This document shows positions 24,526-37,790 of a DNA stretch of 64,000 bases, piece after piece. Source of the stretch: Sipunculus nudus (Eukaryota; Annelida; Sipuncula; Golfingiida; Sipunculidae); the NCBI GenBank assembly GCA_026874595.1, contig CM049311.1, forward strand, positions 43,343,676 through 43,407,675, in the 5' to 3' direction. Position numbers and translations under genes: made by a program. A model generated the notes under the pieces. It had not been told where the DNA came from and ran no database searches. It saw nothing but the letters and a program-made list of their open reading frames with translations. Position 1 is the first letter of the stretch. Each line of letters opens with the position of its first letter.

Positions 24526-25765
24526 TACCTAACTTGTGAACTTATGCCATGGTGCAGCGTCATGTGTTGTCTGTACGTTAACCCATACTATCTCAAAAAT
24601 GGTGGGAGCTAGCATCACCAAACTTTATGCAAAAAATCATTCATCTAAAACGCTCCATCAGATTTTTTTTTTATTTTTTGGTTATATGCATTTACTTAGA
24701 TTTTATAGGGAAAAAAGCTTAAAATCTTTTTCTCCGAAACCGTTCAGCCAAATTGTCTAATAGAAACAATCCCTCTCAAGTTTGTTTGAATGGTTCCAGT
24801 TTGGTGATTTTTGGTCGAGTTACAGGAAGTTAAACTTAGTTATCTGGAGCTGTCATCCCCAAATTTTATGCAAGTGTTGGTCACATGAGTCATATCTGAA
24901 ATTGAGGTATTGGTGGTGCCACCTACTTCAGCCTTTTGTACGGGGTCATCAGTGCCTGTATCACACTGAGGGCTACAAAAAACTTCTTCTCTGAAACCAT
25001 ATGGCCAAATTTTTAATATCACACAGAAATGATCCTAAGGTAGTGCTTTCTGAAGTTTGTTCAAATGGTCTCAGTTCAGTGACTTTTTGCTGAGTTATGG
25101 GAAGCTGAATATAGTCATATGCCATAACAGCCCATTTTAGCTCAGTGGCTACAAAAATCTTCTTCTCAAAAACTACTGGGCCAAATTCTTAAATCTAACA
25201 CATTAATTATCCTCAGATGTTGGTAATTCAAGTTTGTTCAAATGGTTTTGGTTCAGTGTTTTTTGGAGGAGTTATGGGAAGCTGAACTTAGCCAGTTTGC
25301 TGGATCTTCCTATATGAATTATAAACCTGCAAAACATTTTTCGACTAATGCTTCTGAAGCCAATTTGCTTGATATTCTACAAGAATCATCCCCAGAATAT
25401 ATTCTTATATAAATTGACTTTAATGGTTCTACATGAATGATTGTTGGCTGCATTATGGAGGGTCAGTTGAGTCGTTTTATCATACATGTTAGATATGTGA
25501 TGCTGTTACATCTAGCCTGGCACCAGTTTATCAGCATGCCACTAAACATTTAGATTTCAGGTTATCTGTGGTTAATATTGACAAGAATTTTTTTTAAAGC
25601 TTTGATAAAAAAATTAGACTCATGATTCAAATTATTCATCATACCAGGTAATGTTACAATCATGGATATTCAACTCTCTGTGGCTAAATAAAGACGGCTG
25701 TACATGGATTATAAATGATTGGTATCCATATAAGTATTATAATTTAGCATTCAGAATGCAAGTGT
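24526..25765 (+). mobile_element. Family B fragment, left half
   Basis: Begins with a degenerate B left end ('acttgtgaacttatgcc') and follows the B module order (compare 18512-19890), ending before the A2 hairpin at about 25773. A GGTGGTGCCACC variant lies at about 24911. Confidence 0.55.
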
Positions 25766-26365
25766 AATAATTTTTAGCTCAGCTGACTATAAGTCATCTG
25801 AGCTAATTAGTTGTGGTCCTTTGTCTGTCATCAGTCCGTCCGTTAACAGGGCACATTTTGAAACCGTTGGACCTACAAATCCAAAATTTTGCAAACAGTT
25901 AGATGTCCCCAAAATCTCCAACCATACTGAACTTGGATCACTAAGACTTTGTTCCTTCGAAATATTAAGGAAAAACCTCTGTTTTCCATTTAAAACCCAT
26001 TGTTACAATTCAAGACTGCCTAATATCAAAACCACTGATCTGAATTTGATCATAGTAAATATTCATATTCTTCCATACATTTCCTATGTACATACCAAAA
26101 TTAGGTCAGTATTACGTAATTTGTTAATGTAATGGGCCAAAACATGATGCACCTAGTAGAAAATTAGGAAATATATTTACTCACTTAACGTTAGAATTGC
26201 TGATGTTAGAGACTTTTTTCAGGTATATAACTTCATATAATCAAGATTCAATTGTATACAGAAAATTAGATCTGAATTTTGCAATATATGTAAGTTATTA
26301 GCATAAATTTAAAATCAGTACCTTAAATTTTGCCCAACTTTGGTCACAGCACATTTTTTTCCTGC
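25766..26365 (+). mobile_element. Family A2 fragment, interrupted host copy
   Basis: AGCTCAG hairpin at about 25775, with the A2 body to about 26365. The sequence that should follow resumes at about 29335 ('aagtactgtgg'), so the elements at 26382-29326 were inserted into it. Confidence 0.55.
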
Positions 26366-26381
26366 AAGGCCAAAAAAAGTT

Positions 26382-26690
26382 AAAGGTTTGGTTCTCAGGC
26401 ACCGCCCGCATCAATTTTAAACCCCCGCATCAAAAATTTTTATTTTGATTTTCAATAGAAACTTATCAATTTTGAGCTGCAGCCGCTCGGACATTTCTTT
26501 CAAGAAGATAAAATCATACAATTTCCTTTATTATGTAGTGCTTTTACTTATTTAGCCAAATAAATATGTTATTATCATGCTTTTCCCTTATAATTTGACA
26601 TTTTTATCGAAACATACCAAAAAAATTAAATTAAAAAAACGGCCCGCCCGCATTGATTTTCTGAAAAAAGTGCCTGAGAACCATACCTTT
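26382..26690. mobile_element. MITE, 309 bp, with 21-bp TIRs
   Basis: 26382 onward (AAAGGTTTGGTTCTCAGGC) is the reverse complement of 26670-26690 with one mismatch. CCCGCATCAA and CCCGCATTGA tracts near each end extend the inverted similarity. There is no coding content. The superfamily is not assigned. Confidence 0.65.
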
Positions 26691-29326
26691 TTTAGCTCAG
26701 CTGACTATAAGTCATCTGAGCTATAGTCGTGGTCCATTGTCCGTCGTCCGTCCGTCTGTCCGTCCGTCCGTCCGTCCGTCCGTCCGTCCGTCCGTAGATG
26801 TGGCACGTTTTGAAACCGTAAGACCTAGGAATCCAAAATTCAGCATAATGTTAGATGTCCCCAAGATCTCCTACCAAGCCGAAAACTGGGTCTTTGCGAC
26901 TTCATTCCTTTGAGAAATTAAGGAAAAACCTCAATTTTTTATTAAAAACCTATTTTCACACTTCAGGACTGCCTTATATCAAAACCACTCATCTGTTTTT
27001 CCTCATATTTCCTATAAATAATCCTCTATATAATTCCTATGTACATGCCAGAAATTAGGTCTGTATTATATAATTTAAAAAAGTTATGGGCCCAAACATA
27101 ATGCATTTTGTAAATAATCAGGAAAGAAATTTTATCACTTAACACAAAACTTGTTAAAGCTTAGCACTTTTTTTCCAGTAATATTACTTTTTATTAATCA
27201 AAATTAAATTGTATACCCAAAATTAGATCAAAATCTTTTAAATTTTTTAAAATATTAGCAAAAATAAAAAATTGATACCTTAAATTTTGCCCAACTTTGA
27301 CCATGGCACGTTTTTTTGCTGTAATTGCTGTGGATTTAATTTTCACAGCATGTTTTTGTAAGCATTTCAACTGTTAACACCAAAAATTTGAAACCAGTTG
27401 ATCAAAAACTGTAAATTTTATTCAAGTTTTCAAGCACCATGTCACATATTGCTAGTGTTATGCAGTTTGCTAGAGCTCAGCTCCCGAGCTTCAGCTCTAA
27501 GTTCCTTAAATTTGGCATACAGTTAGATTTCTCCAAAATCCCCTACCATGCCAAGAATTTGGTCACTAGGACTTAATTCCTTCAAGATATCAATGAAAAA
27601 CTTCATTTTTCCATTAAAAACCCATTGTTACACTTTAAGACTGCCTAATATCAAAACCACTGATCTGACTTTGATCATATATAACATACATATTTTTCTA
27701 TACATTCGCTATGCACATGCCAGAAATGATGTCAGTATTGTGTATTTTTTTTAAGTTATGGGCCCAAACATAATGCACTTTTTAAAAAATCAAGAAATAT
27801 ATTTACTCCCTTAACAAGGGCATTGCTGAAGCTAGAGATTTTATTGTCAGGGATGTAACATTATTTAATCAAGATTCAATTGAATACCCAAAATTAGTTC
27901 TGAATTTTTCAAATTTTATAAGTTATAAGTATAAATATAAAATTAGTACCTTAAATTTTGCCCAACTGTGACCATGGCACGTTTGTTTCCTGAGAGCACT
28001 GTTGATATAAATTTCATATCATGCACACATAAGGATTTCAGCTTTATAGTTTAGAAAGCTGAAAGAAATTGGCAAAATATTGTAGCTTTTATTAATGTTT
28101 TTTATGAGACCCTGTCAGACTTTGGCTCTCTCCAGCCCCTCTTGAGTCACCTGTATGTTGACCTTGTTGACCTTTCATCAAATTATGCACGCTTGAGGCG
28201 AGAATCCAGGCAGCTTATGGCCAGCCACAGTTGATCCAGGTGTCCAACCCAACTCATCTAGTAGTTTTAACCAACAACATAACAATAAACAATAAATTAA
28301 TAAATTTTTCTTGGTTTTTAATAACAAATTAAAGAAAAATAGAAAAGGAATTTGTTAGTTTATAATAACAGGAAATCAACTTGCAGTTACTGATGATATA
28401 AGAATCTTGTATCGATGGGTAGAATGTCACATATTCCAAATAACACCATGCAGTCACCTATGGCATTTTTCAGTTCATTTTTAATGATAAAGAAGTAAAT
28501 CATATTATTCATTACTAATCATTAGGGATTATATGAAGGAAATTAATGATAGACAAAGATGCAGTTGATAATATTAATCTAGATTCCTACTGTGTCTAGT
28601 GTGTACATTGATGTGAAATTAGTCCAAAATGAATTTTTTACAGTTATTTTTTAATATAAATAAAAGCCATAAAACCAGGTACTTATGATCATTATTTAAA
28701 TGTGTGAATTTTGTATATTCTGGATTCTCAAAATCATTGTTTGGTGAAAACTGAATAAATACCAGACATGGTGCAAATACTTTGTAATTGTATTTAAATA
28801 CAAATATGATTATGTACTCCATTATAAAATTTCTTGCATAAAGAATGGGAATTCAGGTAAAAATGAAAGTATATGAATACTCGTGCAAATACTTTCAAAA
28901 TGTATTCATGAATGCATTCATGAATATATTCTTTAATATTATTTTAATAATCATATCAGTTATATTTCATTTTAAAAAATCATATGATTCTCTTATTATT
29001 TTTAATAAAAATTATATTTGGGACAATATTTGTAATTTTTTTAATAAATAGTTAAACTCTTATATTATATGTTCTGCTTATAAGTTATATGGCCAAGTCA
29101 AAATCTGTGTGACAATAGCACTCCATTTGTTAATAAAATAAATGAAATCAATCCTCTTCCCTGTCTCCAAAGATACTATCAAAATCATACATAAGCTAAA
29201 CACTCACAACTCATAATACAGCTTATATTTATTACCACACAAAACCAGCATGTGCCTCATTTCTAAAAAATATTTTTTTATCATATATAACAGCTGAGCG
29301 TCGTGACCCATAGGTCCCTTGTTTTT
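26691..29326 (+). mobile_element. Full-length family A2 element, copy 1 (2.6 kb)
   Basis: The left end is the hairpin at 26694-26722 (loop ATA), followed by a long CCGT tetranucleotide tract (about 26735-26795). The right end is CAGCTGAGCGTC, a palindrome like GACCCATAGGTCC, then CTTGTTTTT (29291-29326). AGCTCAGCTG at left and CAGCTGAGCG at right form subterminal inverted repeats. The reversed copy at 39581-42215 has the same length within about 2 bp. No ORF of convincing length. Confidence 0.75.
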
Positions 29327-30148
29327 ATTTTGGCCTAAGTACTGTGGATTTTATTTTCACAGCATGTACACATAAGGATTAAATCTGTTAAAATCTGAAA
29401 TTTGAAAATAAAAGCTGCAAAATTAGGCTAGTTATTGAATTTTTTTTCGAGGCTCTTGATTTATTCCCTCAAGCAGTCCACTTTGGTCATTGTTGGTCAT
29501 TCAGTGCAGCTCTCTATGCTCCCCATGCTCTTGTTATGTAATCCCATCACTGGGGCAAGCCCTCTCTCTTGTTGAGCTTGATCAGGTTGTCTGCAGTTAA
29601 TACCACAGGGAGCCTTTCTCCCCCCCCCCCCCTCCATTCTGTTGACAGATCTGTACTATAAATAAGATGAATCTTTTAATTTCACATTTTTTTCATCAGC
29701 AAGCGGTAACAACAGAGACCCCTCCCCCCACTTAGCCCTTCAATACACAGGAAAAATAAACAAGACGAATCTTATTATTTTAATGTAAAATTAATTCTTT
29801 TTGTTGAGACTTGGACATTTTTAATTTTTTTAAAGAAAACAATTTTCAGGAATTTAATCATAATATTAAAATGTGATAAAATATTAGGATCTAATGTATG
29901 TGCCAACTGACTAGATTTAAGAAGATATAAATACTTTGTAACATTTCATTCATATCTCTTAAAGTTGGCACGGCCTAGGTGTGAATAACACTGTTAAACT
30001 TGGTTTTAAAATCAGGAATATTGGTCAAGCTTTGTTGGATTAATTTTAAACTATGGCCATATATTTAACTTTTTTTAAAACTTAATTAACTTCACACATT
30101 ATTTGTTTATGAAATGTAACTTTGATATAACACTTACCGTAGGCCCAT
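29327..30148. other. A2 remnant then C-rich and AT-rich non-coding sequence
   Basis: 29327-29460 continues the interrupted A2 copy. The rest holds C-homopolymers (about 29620-29632 and 29724-29731) and AT-rich sequence without a gene. Confidence 0.4.
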
Positions 30149-31269
30149 TTTTAGCTCAGCTGACTGTAAGTCAACTGAGCTATAGCGATCACTCTTTGTC
30201 CATCGTCCGTCCGGCCGTCCAGTCATCCGGCTGCCTGTCCGTTAACAAGGCACAAATCGTAACCACTGGACCTGGAATTTTCTAACTTTACATCAAGAAG
30301 GTCCATGAAAAATCTCCTTGGAAACCTGGAATTAGGTCTCTGTTACCCATATTCTTCGAGCTATGGGGCTCTGAAGTACCCCCCCCCCCCCCCAGCATAA
30401 TGAAAAATTTGATACAAAAGCTCAAGTATCTGAACAACTAATGCATTGATCTCCATGATTCTTTGTATGGATATTAATCTTGGAGAGTTTTATCAGTTTC
30501 TGCAGACTGGTGGCGCCACCTGTACTTTTTCAATTTTTTTACGATTTTTTCTCTATTATTGAGACATTAAAAGATGTGGTCATCTGTTAACAGGGCACAA
30601 ATTGTAACCGCTGGACCTGGAATCTTCTCCCTTTACATCCAGAGAGGTCCATGAAAAGTCTTTCTTGAAACCTTGAATTAGGTCTCTGTTACCCATATTC
30701 TCTGAGCTATTGGGCTTATAAACACCCCCATCATAATTAAAAATTTGATACCAAAGCAGGGCACAAATCATAAACATTGGACCTGGAATCTTCTAACCTC
30801 AAATCCATGGAGGTCTATGAAAATCTCCTTGGATACATGTATTTAGGTCTCTGTTACCCATATTTTCTGAGCTATGGGGCTTATAATTATAAGCACCCCT
30901 CAGAATAATTGAATATTTGATACCAAAGTAGGGTACAGATCATAACCTTTGGGCCCAGAATCTTCTATCTTGACATCCTGAGAGTTCCTCAAAAGTTCTC
31001 CCCAGAAACCTGAAATTGGGTCACAGTGAACTATATTCTCAGAGTTTTGGGGTATGAACCCTATAAATAATGCAAAATACACATAAAATTGCAAGATTCA
31101 TCATAATGGCAGGTTGGTTTGTCATCAGATTTGTTGTGCTTATGGGTCTTGATGAGCTAATATGCATGAACAATGATGCCACCTACATTACCTTAATTAG
31201 TTGTCTGTGCAAGGACATATTGTCAACATGTCAGTCAGCTGAGCGTCATGACCCACAGGTCACTTGTTT
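30149..31269 (+). mobile_element. Complete short family A1 element (1.1 kb)
   Basis: Hairpin end at about 30153 and right end at 31231-31269 (CAGTCAGCTGAG, then GACCCACAGGTC, CTTGTTT). CTCAGCTGACTG at left and CAGTCAGCTGAG at right are 12-bp subterminal inverted repeats. Inside are a full monomer with exact GGTGGCGCCACC near 30511 and shortened monomers of about 150 to 200 bp. Confidence 0.7.
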
Positions 31270-31509
31270 CCCTTGGTGCATCATTAAATGGTTTCAGGCC
31301 ACAGGTTTCATTTATTGCACAGTGCATATGCTTGAGCTCATGTCCATTATCCTATAATTTACAGAGTTTCATTTAAGCAGGGCCATTTTCTCATAGCTTT
31401 TCAATTGCTTATATACATGAAAAACCAAAAGAAATAATAATATTTTGCAGTTGCTAATATTTTTCCAAAATTCAGCTGAGGGACATGACCTATGGGTCCC
31501 TTGTTTATA
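31270..31509 (+). mobile_element. Solo family A right end
   Basis: CAGCTGAGGGAC followed by GACCTATGGGTC and CTTGTTTA at about 31474-31505, without a matching left end nearby. The rest is non-coding. Confidence 0.45.
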
Positions 31510-32505
31510 TATTCCTGATTTCTTTTTCTAAAAAATTCAGGTGAAAAGCATTTTGTATTGGGAAAATTTATTTAAAAGATATTTCAAGTAGGGACCACTT
31601 TTGTGTACAGGTGGCAGCACTTGGCTTAACATTTGCAGATTTCCAGTGCCTGGATGTTGGCCATTAGCCAAGATGATGTCCGCTCTATAAATTGTTTTGG
31701 CACAGTGCCAAGATTGGAAGAAGTGCGGCCATGAATAGGTCAAGAGTTTAATCAGTGCAGTTGCTGCATCCTATTTATAGCTTTGACATGAGGTCCAACT
31801 GTGTCAGATTATGCAACAGGTCAACAGTTCACTCAGTGGAGCCAGGGACAGGTAAAAAATTCACTCAGTCTAGCCAGGTGCAGGTAAAGAGTTCACTCAG
31901 TGCAGTAGTTGAGCCAGCAATTTGTCATAGTTCACTCAGGGCAACTGCCTAACTCACCTAAGCCTGGTCAGCTCATTGCATCAAATTCAAGGGAAGTTTG
32001 ATGTGTTGGCCTGATATTTTGACCTGTCTATGCGTCTTTGATGGCTTTCTCGTTCACCAGACAGGTGTGGCCACCTACATTGACTTTTGCAAAGTGTATG
32101 CACCTGCTTATTTCTACAGAGGAATTTTATACATCAGCCTGAAATTGGGCAAAATTATACATATCAGGTAGCTTTATTGTGTACAAGACTGGTGGCACCA
32201 GCTACAATAATTTTGGCACAGTGGATGTCCCTGCTTATTTTGCAGGAGGGGTTTGACATATCAGTCTCTTCATTGTATACAAGACTGGGGGTGCAAGTTA
32301 CAATCATTTTTGTGTTGTGTGCACCCATGCCAGAATTTCAGCAGTGATGTCTGTGTAATTGTTTCTTGTTCAAAGTGTTTGGTAAATGCATTGTTCATAT
32401 ACATGTTACACATGTTCTTGAAAAGTAATGGTCCAGCATTGAAGCATTATACCTGGTGTAATCCCATTGCAAAGGTTCACATTAGGCCTGTAGGCCTTTT
32501 TTTCT
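31510..32505 (+). mobile_element. Family B right half
   Basis: Collinear with the right part of B ('gttcactcagtgcagccag' units at 31735-31930, then 'ggtggcaccagc'-like variants). It ends in the degenerate subterminal repeat AGGTTCACATT, the AGGCC-TGT-AGGCC hairpin and a T-run at about 32470-32505. It lacks the left half. Confidence 0.6.
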
Positions 32506-33710
32506 AATGTTTATGCATTTTATCTCTATTTTTGAGACCTTCAAATGAAGCAGTCTGGACATAACAGGACACAAACCGTAACCTTTAGACCCAGAAACTT
32601 AATTATACATCAAGGGAGGTCCTAGGCAAATCTCCTCAGAATCTTGAAATGTGGTCATTGTGACCTATATTCTGCCAGCTACTGGCCAAAAACATGATTT
32701 TGAGCACCCACGGAGTCAGAGAGGGCACAGATTGGCCTAGAATCATCTAATGTAACATTAAGGGAGGTCCTGGATAAATGTCCTTGAAAAAAATGAAATT
32801 AGGCATCATGACCTTTAGTATGCAAGCTATAGGAAATAAAAACATGAATTGAACCCTGAAAGTCATATGGGGTCAAATTGTATCCATTAGGCCTAGAATG
32901 TTCTAATGCATTATCCAGGGGGTTTCTGGGCAAATTATCTCAGATACCTTAAACTTGGTCATGATGACCTATATTCTGTTGGTTATTGGTAAAAAACCTG
33001 GCACTGAGTAAATACCTTGACAGTTAGAAAGGGCACAAATTGTATCTGTTAGACCTAGAAACTTGTAACTGTACATCCAGGTAGGTCCTTGGCAAATCTC
33101 CTCAGAAACCTGAAATTAGGTCAGGGTGACTTATATTCTGCTAGCTACTGGTCAAAAACATTATTTTGAGCACCCAGAGAGACAGACGGGGCACAACTTG
33201 TATCCATTTGCCCTACAATCTTCTGATGTAACATTCAGGGAGATCCTTGGCAAATTCTCCTGGAAACCTTTGCTGTTTGCATATAATTTCACGGTAGAAT
33301 GCTTCTTTTTACAATCGTTATATCTACGATATTTCCCAAGCAATGAAGCTGTCTGACCAATGTTGTTCATCGGAAAAAATTTTCACTTAAAATTTCGAAC
33401 ACCCTGTATATGTCTCACGTCTCTTTCCAAAACATTTTTTTGGTGTGGTTTCTGGAACAGAATGATTTGCCTTTCTTTTTTTTATATTTGGGGGAGGGGA
33501 GAATTTTTTGGAGAATTCCAGCATAAGTAATCTTTATATCTTGTAAGTGAAACACATGACAAAAATTCCTGTGATAAACTTAGAATTAAAACACGTAGTT
33601 AAGTCCCTAACAGCTCATTACAAAAATATTTATCAAATCATTTATCATATGATACATGCATACATGTCAAATTCAGCTGAGTGCCATGACCCATGGATCA
33701 CTTCCTTTCT
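32506..33710 (+). repeat. Diverged family A1-like monomers with a family A right end
   Basis: Several degenerate monomers of 'gggcacaaattgtatc...gttaggcctagaa' type at irregular spacing, then CAGCTGAGTGCC and GACCCATGGATC at 33674-33705. These monomers lack the GGTGGCGCCACC palindrome. Short frames here are repeat-derived. Confidence 0.45.
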
Positions 33711-35260
33711 TCTTGCAAATGAGATAACTTGGAAAACATGTTATGTTGAACAGACTGGGATGATAACATCAACATCCTATGTTTCATCTGTAGGATGCCT
33801 GGGACATTTACATGGATGTCCATCAAACCATCATTACATTTAGGACATTTTGTTAACTAGATTATGACAAACCCAGTTTTGTTTTATGCGACATGACCAT
33901 TTACTGTTATGCCATAGAGTATGTAATGACAACTGTCATCTTAGGGACAACGCCATTGTACAATGTTTCTGAAGTTAATATAGTTTCCCCTTTTTGCTTA
34001 ATTTCAATTATTAAGATTCTGGGTTCTTTCTAATTTTTAAAAATTTTCTCCTAATTTTGCGTTGATCATGATCATCCACTGTAAGGACAGTTTGACTTTT
34101 TATTGTCACTAGAAACTTTTTTTTTCAGATACTAGCTATTTGTGATAGAATGGGTATTATTTCTAGGCTCTGGTGTCAGAAAACTGGGTATAAATAAAGA
34201 AAACAAGATGGTCATTTCATTATGATTTGTAAATGTAATTGAGCTATATAGTTCTACAACTGTTCAAGTATTCTGTGTTATGCCACCATAAGCATATTTA
34301 GGTGAACTTACTTCAACCCCCTTTTACAAAGTTCATCTAGATATATATTGTGAAATACTCCCCCTCCCCCCCCCCCCAAAAATATATATATATATTTTGT
34401 ACTGCCATTTACATTTTTATATAAATAAATTAGTGAAAAGTATTATATGAATTGTTTATTTGTATCAATCATTGGCATGTCTTAATAACCATGCCTGCGT
34501 AATGATTATATCTGGGCTGTACCCATGGATGCAGAAAATATCGAAACTTAAAGGGTCCTTGGTGAACAGGTGTGCTGTCATTTTGGGATAACCGCTGATT
34601 CATCTTTATGTGGGGTCCATCTGTGCATCATCTGCTTTCTTTTCTGCACCAGTAATACAACACTTTACATATGTCAGGTGTAAAGGTCAGACTTGGTTGG
34701 ACCTTGCCCAGAATTCTTTCAGCATGGACACATACACATATACATTGATACAAAAGCCTTAAAGAGTATAACAACAATTTATTAACTATATACAAGAAAG
34801 ATATATATAAATACTGAGTGGCATCTAGTCCCAGTTAAACTGAAATGTTCAAAATTGTCCAAAATGTAAAAGTAAAATCCTAGATGAGAAGTTACATTCC
34901 TCAAACCAGTCACCAAGTTAGGAGGATTTGTGCTCTAGTGGCTGCTCTCTACAGGGCACACGTACCAAGGCTCATGTCTATAAAACAAAGAAAAACGTAC
35001 TTTCACTAGTCTGAAAGAAATAATGAAACAGCTGTTGAAGGAGAAACATTATGCCTTCTTGTTAAAATGACAAAAAACTTAAAAAAAAAGTTTCCAGGTT
35101 TTATTAGAAAAATACTCCCAGGTTCCCCTTGGGTTATGGGCTCAACAATCACAATAACATTAAGTTTTGTTTTACACAATTTAAAAATAACTTAAACAAA
35201 GTTTACTCTACAGACCACAATGTAAGCTTTCTACTGGTTTGGTAAAAGAATTAATTAGTG
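33711..35260. other. 1.5 kb with no recognisable gene
   Basis: Low-copy-looking sequence with a C-run near 34361-34377. TTTATT near 34768 would be a minus-strand AATAAA, so the 3' UTR of a minus-strand gene is conceivable, but I see no coding exon to support it. Confidence 0.3.
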
Positions 35261-35420
35261 GAGACATACATATATATATATATATTTAAAAAAATATATA
35301 TATATATGTATATTTATTTCTATATATATATATATATTTATATATATATGTATATATAGATGTGTATATATATATGTATATATATACTAGTATATAAATA
35401 TATATATATATATATATGAG
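35261..35420. repeat. TA-rich microsatellite
   Basis: Nearly pure TA and TATATG repeats. The short minus-strand frame rich in I and Y over it is an artefact. Confidence 0.7.
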
Positions 35421-35429
35421 GGTGACGTC

Positions 35430-35874
35430 TAGAGATACAACACACAGTATGGCCGTCGGTACTCATAACGGGAGAACTTACCCAGAGGGTAAGACACTTC
35501 GACTTCTCGACACTGATCGCGTTGAATAAAAGTTGGAGCAGCCCTAGACATTTAGACATTGCGACCTCTCGCGATAAACAGGAATGTAACGTGGAATGGC
35601 CGACAGGGGTCGCAGGTGATTAATGAAGACCCTGCGAAGGTCAGCACAGGAGAACGGAGAACAGCATACAGCCAGGCCGTCGGCTTCCATGATGCCAGAA
35701 CTGTCCGGAAAGGTTAGACAAATCGACCTCTCGACACTGATCAGCAAGCATACGTGGAGCCCCCCCCCCCCCCCCCAACCCCCCCCCCCCCCCCCCCCCG
35801 GTAACTTGAGGAAGGCTAGAACAGTCCTAGACAGTTAGACACTCCGACTTCTCGACACCGAACAGGAAGAATGA
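35430..35874 (+). repeat. Degenerate tandem units flanking the TIR transposon
   Basis: A motif like 'ttagaca..cgacttctcgacac' recurs near 35485, 35555, 35712 and 35838 at uneven spacing of about 70 to 160 bp, and 'gcagacagttagaca' recurs on the far side of the transposon at 42399. A mixed C-run (two blocks split by AA) occupies about 35760-35799. This is the repeat into which the 35884-42385 element inserted. Confidence 0.45.
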
Positions 35875-35883
35875 AGGCGGGAA
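35875..35883. repeat. Left 9-bp target-site duplication
   Basis: AGGCGGGAA, repeated exactly at 42386-42394 immediately outside the opposite terminal inverted repeat. Confidence 0.75.
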
Positions 35884-35948
35884 GGGTGTGACTGAAAGTC
35901 GGAGAGATCTGGCCGGAGAGACCCGGAGATAACCGGAGATGTCAATAT
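35884..35948 (+). repeat. Left terminal inverted repeat of the MULE-like element
   Basis: 65 bp, ending in CCGG-rich sequence with CCGGAGA repeated (near 35922, 35932), a possible transposase-binding array. The partner is 42317-42385. Confidence 0.75.
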
Positions 35949-36549
35949 ATATTTGTGCCCTTGGTCAATTCTCACCTCATATTGCATACTTTTATTCCTC
36001 AGCGACCGCCCTATATAATGGAGCACAGAGTTAGCAGGATCATAACATATTTAAGCATAATTTGAAAGAAATCCTTGCCGGAGGCGACCCGGAGAGAGCT
36101 TGTGTAGTGGCCAGCTTAGCTTCACCACAGAGACACCGGGTAAAAACTGGTGTTCTCTGCCGGATGCCGTGTGGTGTGACGCGAAAACTTAAAGGTAGAG
36201 GTTACTGCAGGAGCAAACCTTATTTGACATAACTGCTCGCGACATACTCTCTACATTACTTTCTAGATATCTAACGTTAATCAGCTGGTATTGGAATGTG
36301 TTTATTCAAACCAATCAAGCAAGGTTTTCCTGAACAGGTTTCCTTTGATGATTCCTAGAGGTACTTGTTATGACAATAGCTAGAAATAACAAGTGATACC
36401 AATAAAAGCTTACTTCACCTTCCACAGGATAAGAATTACGATTGTCTCATTACAGTTCACACGTTATTATTGACCGTATACGCTCCCACTAGGAAAGTAT
36501 TTAGTTTTAAAGTTTGGTTTATTGGTTTAATTTGATACACACATTGAAC

Positions 36550-36699
36550 ATGTCTGCGTTGGTAGCAGGACATTCACAGCTGAAGGGATTAGCAGAATTG
36601 ATACAGGACAATCTAACTTCCGTGCTGAGTTTTCCCGGCCGCAAAACAGATGATCTGCTTGAACTTATCAGAGACCAAGTTTCATCGGTTGACATTGAC
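36550..36699 (+). CDS. Putative first exon with SGNH-hydrolase-like N-terminus
   Basis: An ATG opens 50 codons ending exactly at a GTAAGT donor (36700), phase 0. The frame starts 'MSALVAGHSQLKGLAELI' and then has 'VLSFPGRKTDDLLELI'. The GHSQ motif in a V-A-G-H-S-Q context and the following 'FPG..TDDL' resemble block I and the next strand of SGNH/GDSL-type esterase domains as found in some invertebrate transposon-encoded proteins. I did not find a downstream exon carrying the expected GTND block, so the domain is incomplete here. It lies inside the TIR-bounded element, so it may be transposon-encoded or a captured host exon. Coding status is likely but unproven. Confidence 0.4.
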
Positions 36700-37719
36700 G
36701 TAAGTAATTATTTTCCTTTTGTTTGCTCTTTTCTTGCCCCTCATCAATATGGAAAATAATTAACTGTTCACATGACAAAGAAGTGTAGCAGATAGGGCCT
36801 GGTCTATATCTTATAAATCTGTAACATGCGTCTTTTATAAGGTGTAATCAAATGAAAAAGGGACTCATAATTGATATTAGTTCATATATAGTTATTATAT
36901 ATCAAGTTCAATTAATATATACTTCGACAGGGACAAATGTAATGAAGAGATACTAGGAACACTGAGCAAAAAGCTAGGAGTAACGGTAAATCAGTATAAC
37001 CCATGTCACGATTACTGTAGATTCAGTTATTATCGTTGGCTTAAAAATTCGTGGTTTTTGTGCTAAAAGCATATCAAGGGGTATTTGAATTTATGGAAAG
37101 AGGCTGGAAATATTTATAATTCGTGGTTTTATTATTATTCACGTACACGCTGTTGAAAAGAGCTTATTATCAGCGTATACATCGGCAACTCAATTGAGCT
37201 GCGTATCACCACGGTGTGCATCAAGGGCAATAATTACCCAAGTGTTGTACAAACAAGGGTCGCCCGCTGCAACGGTGCCTACTACCAAGTGTAGGCCTAA
37301 TTAGCCATGTTGGGCGTGAGCTGACCCATTTATCTGCCGTAGCTCATCATTAATTAATTGTACTTAGTTATCCTTAATCATTTGGAAGCTGTCTTAATAC
37401 AATATAACCTCGCAAAACACTTCTTTAAGTATTCGTGAATAACGGTGAATTAATCGTTTTAAATTATGTTTTTCAAGGTAAAACATTCTTTATTATACAT
37501 GGATTTAATACCAAATAAATATTGCGTTGGGTTAAAGTGCTTACTTGTATTTGCATTTAAATATAGTCACACTAAATATATAAATGTGTGTGTTTGTGTA
37601 TTTATATTGGTGTTTGTGCCGTGTAAACTGCTAATATATGTATTTTATCTCAATATTTGATGTATCAGATGAAACATATTTATAATATAATAATTATAAT
37701 ATAATATTTATAATATAAC
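36700..37719. other. Non-coding interval inside the MULE-like element
   Basis: Begins with the GTAAGT donor. No second SGNH exon or other ORF with recognisable motifs is seen; AT-rich sequence increases toward 37700. Confidence 0.35.
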
Positions 37720-37734
37720 ATATTAAAAAACATA

Positions 37735-37790
<56 letters not shown>

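Noticed and set aside
35338-35747. Two minus-strand frames with similar proteins (SVE.S.CLT ... DG..VCC)
   Set aside because: The similarity follows DNA-level degenerate repeats, and one frame runs into TA microsatellite. No splice or domain support.
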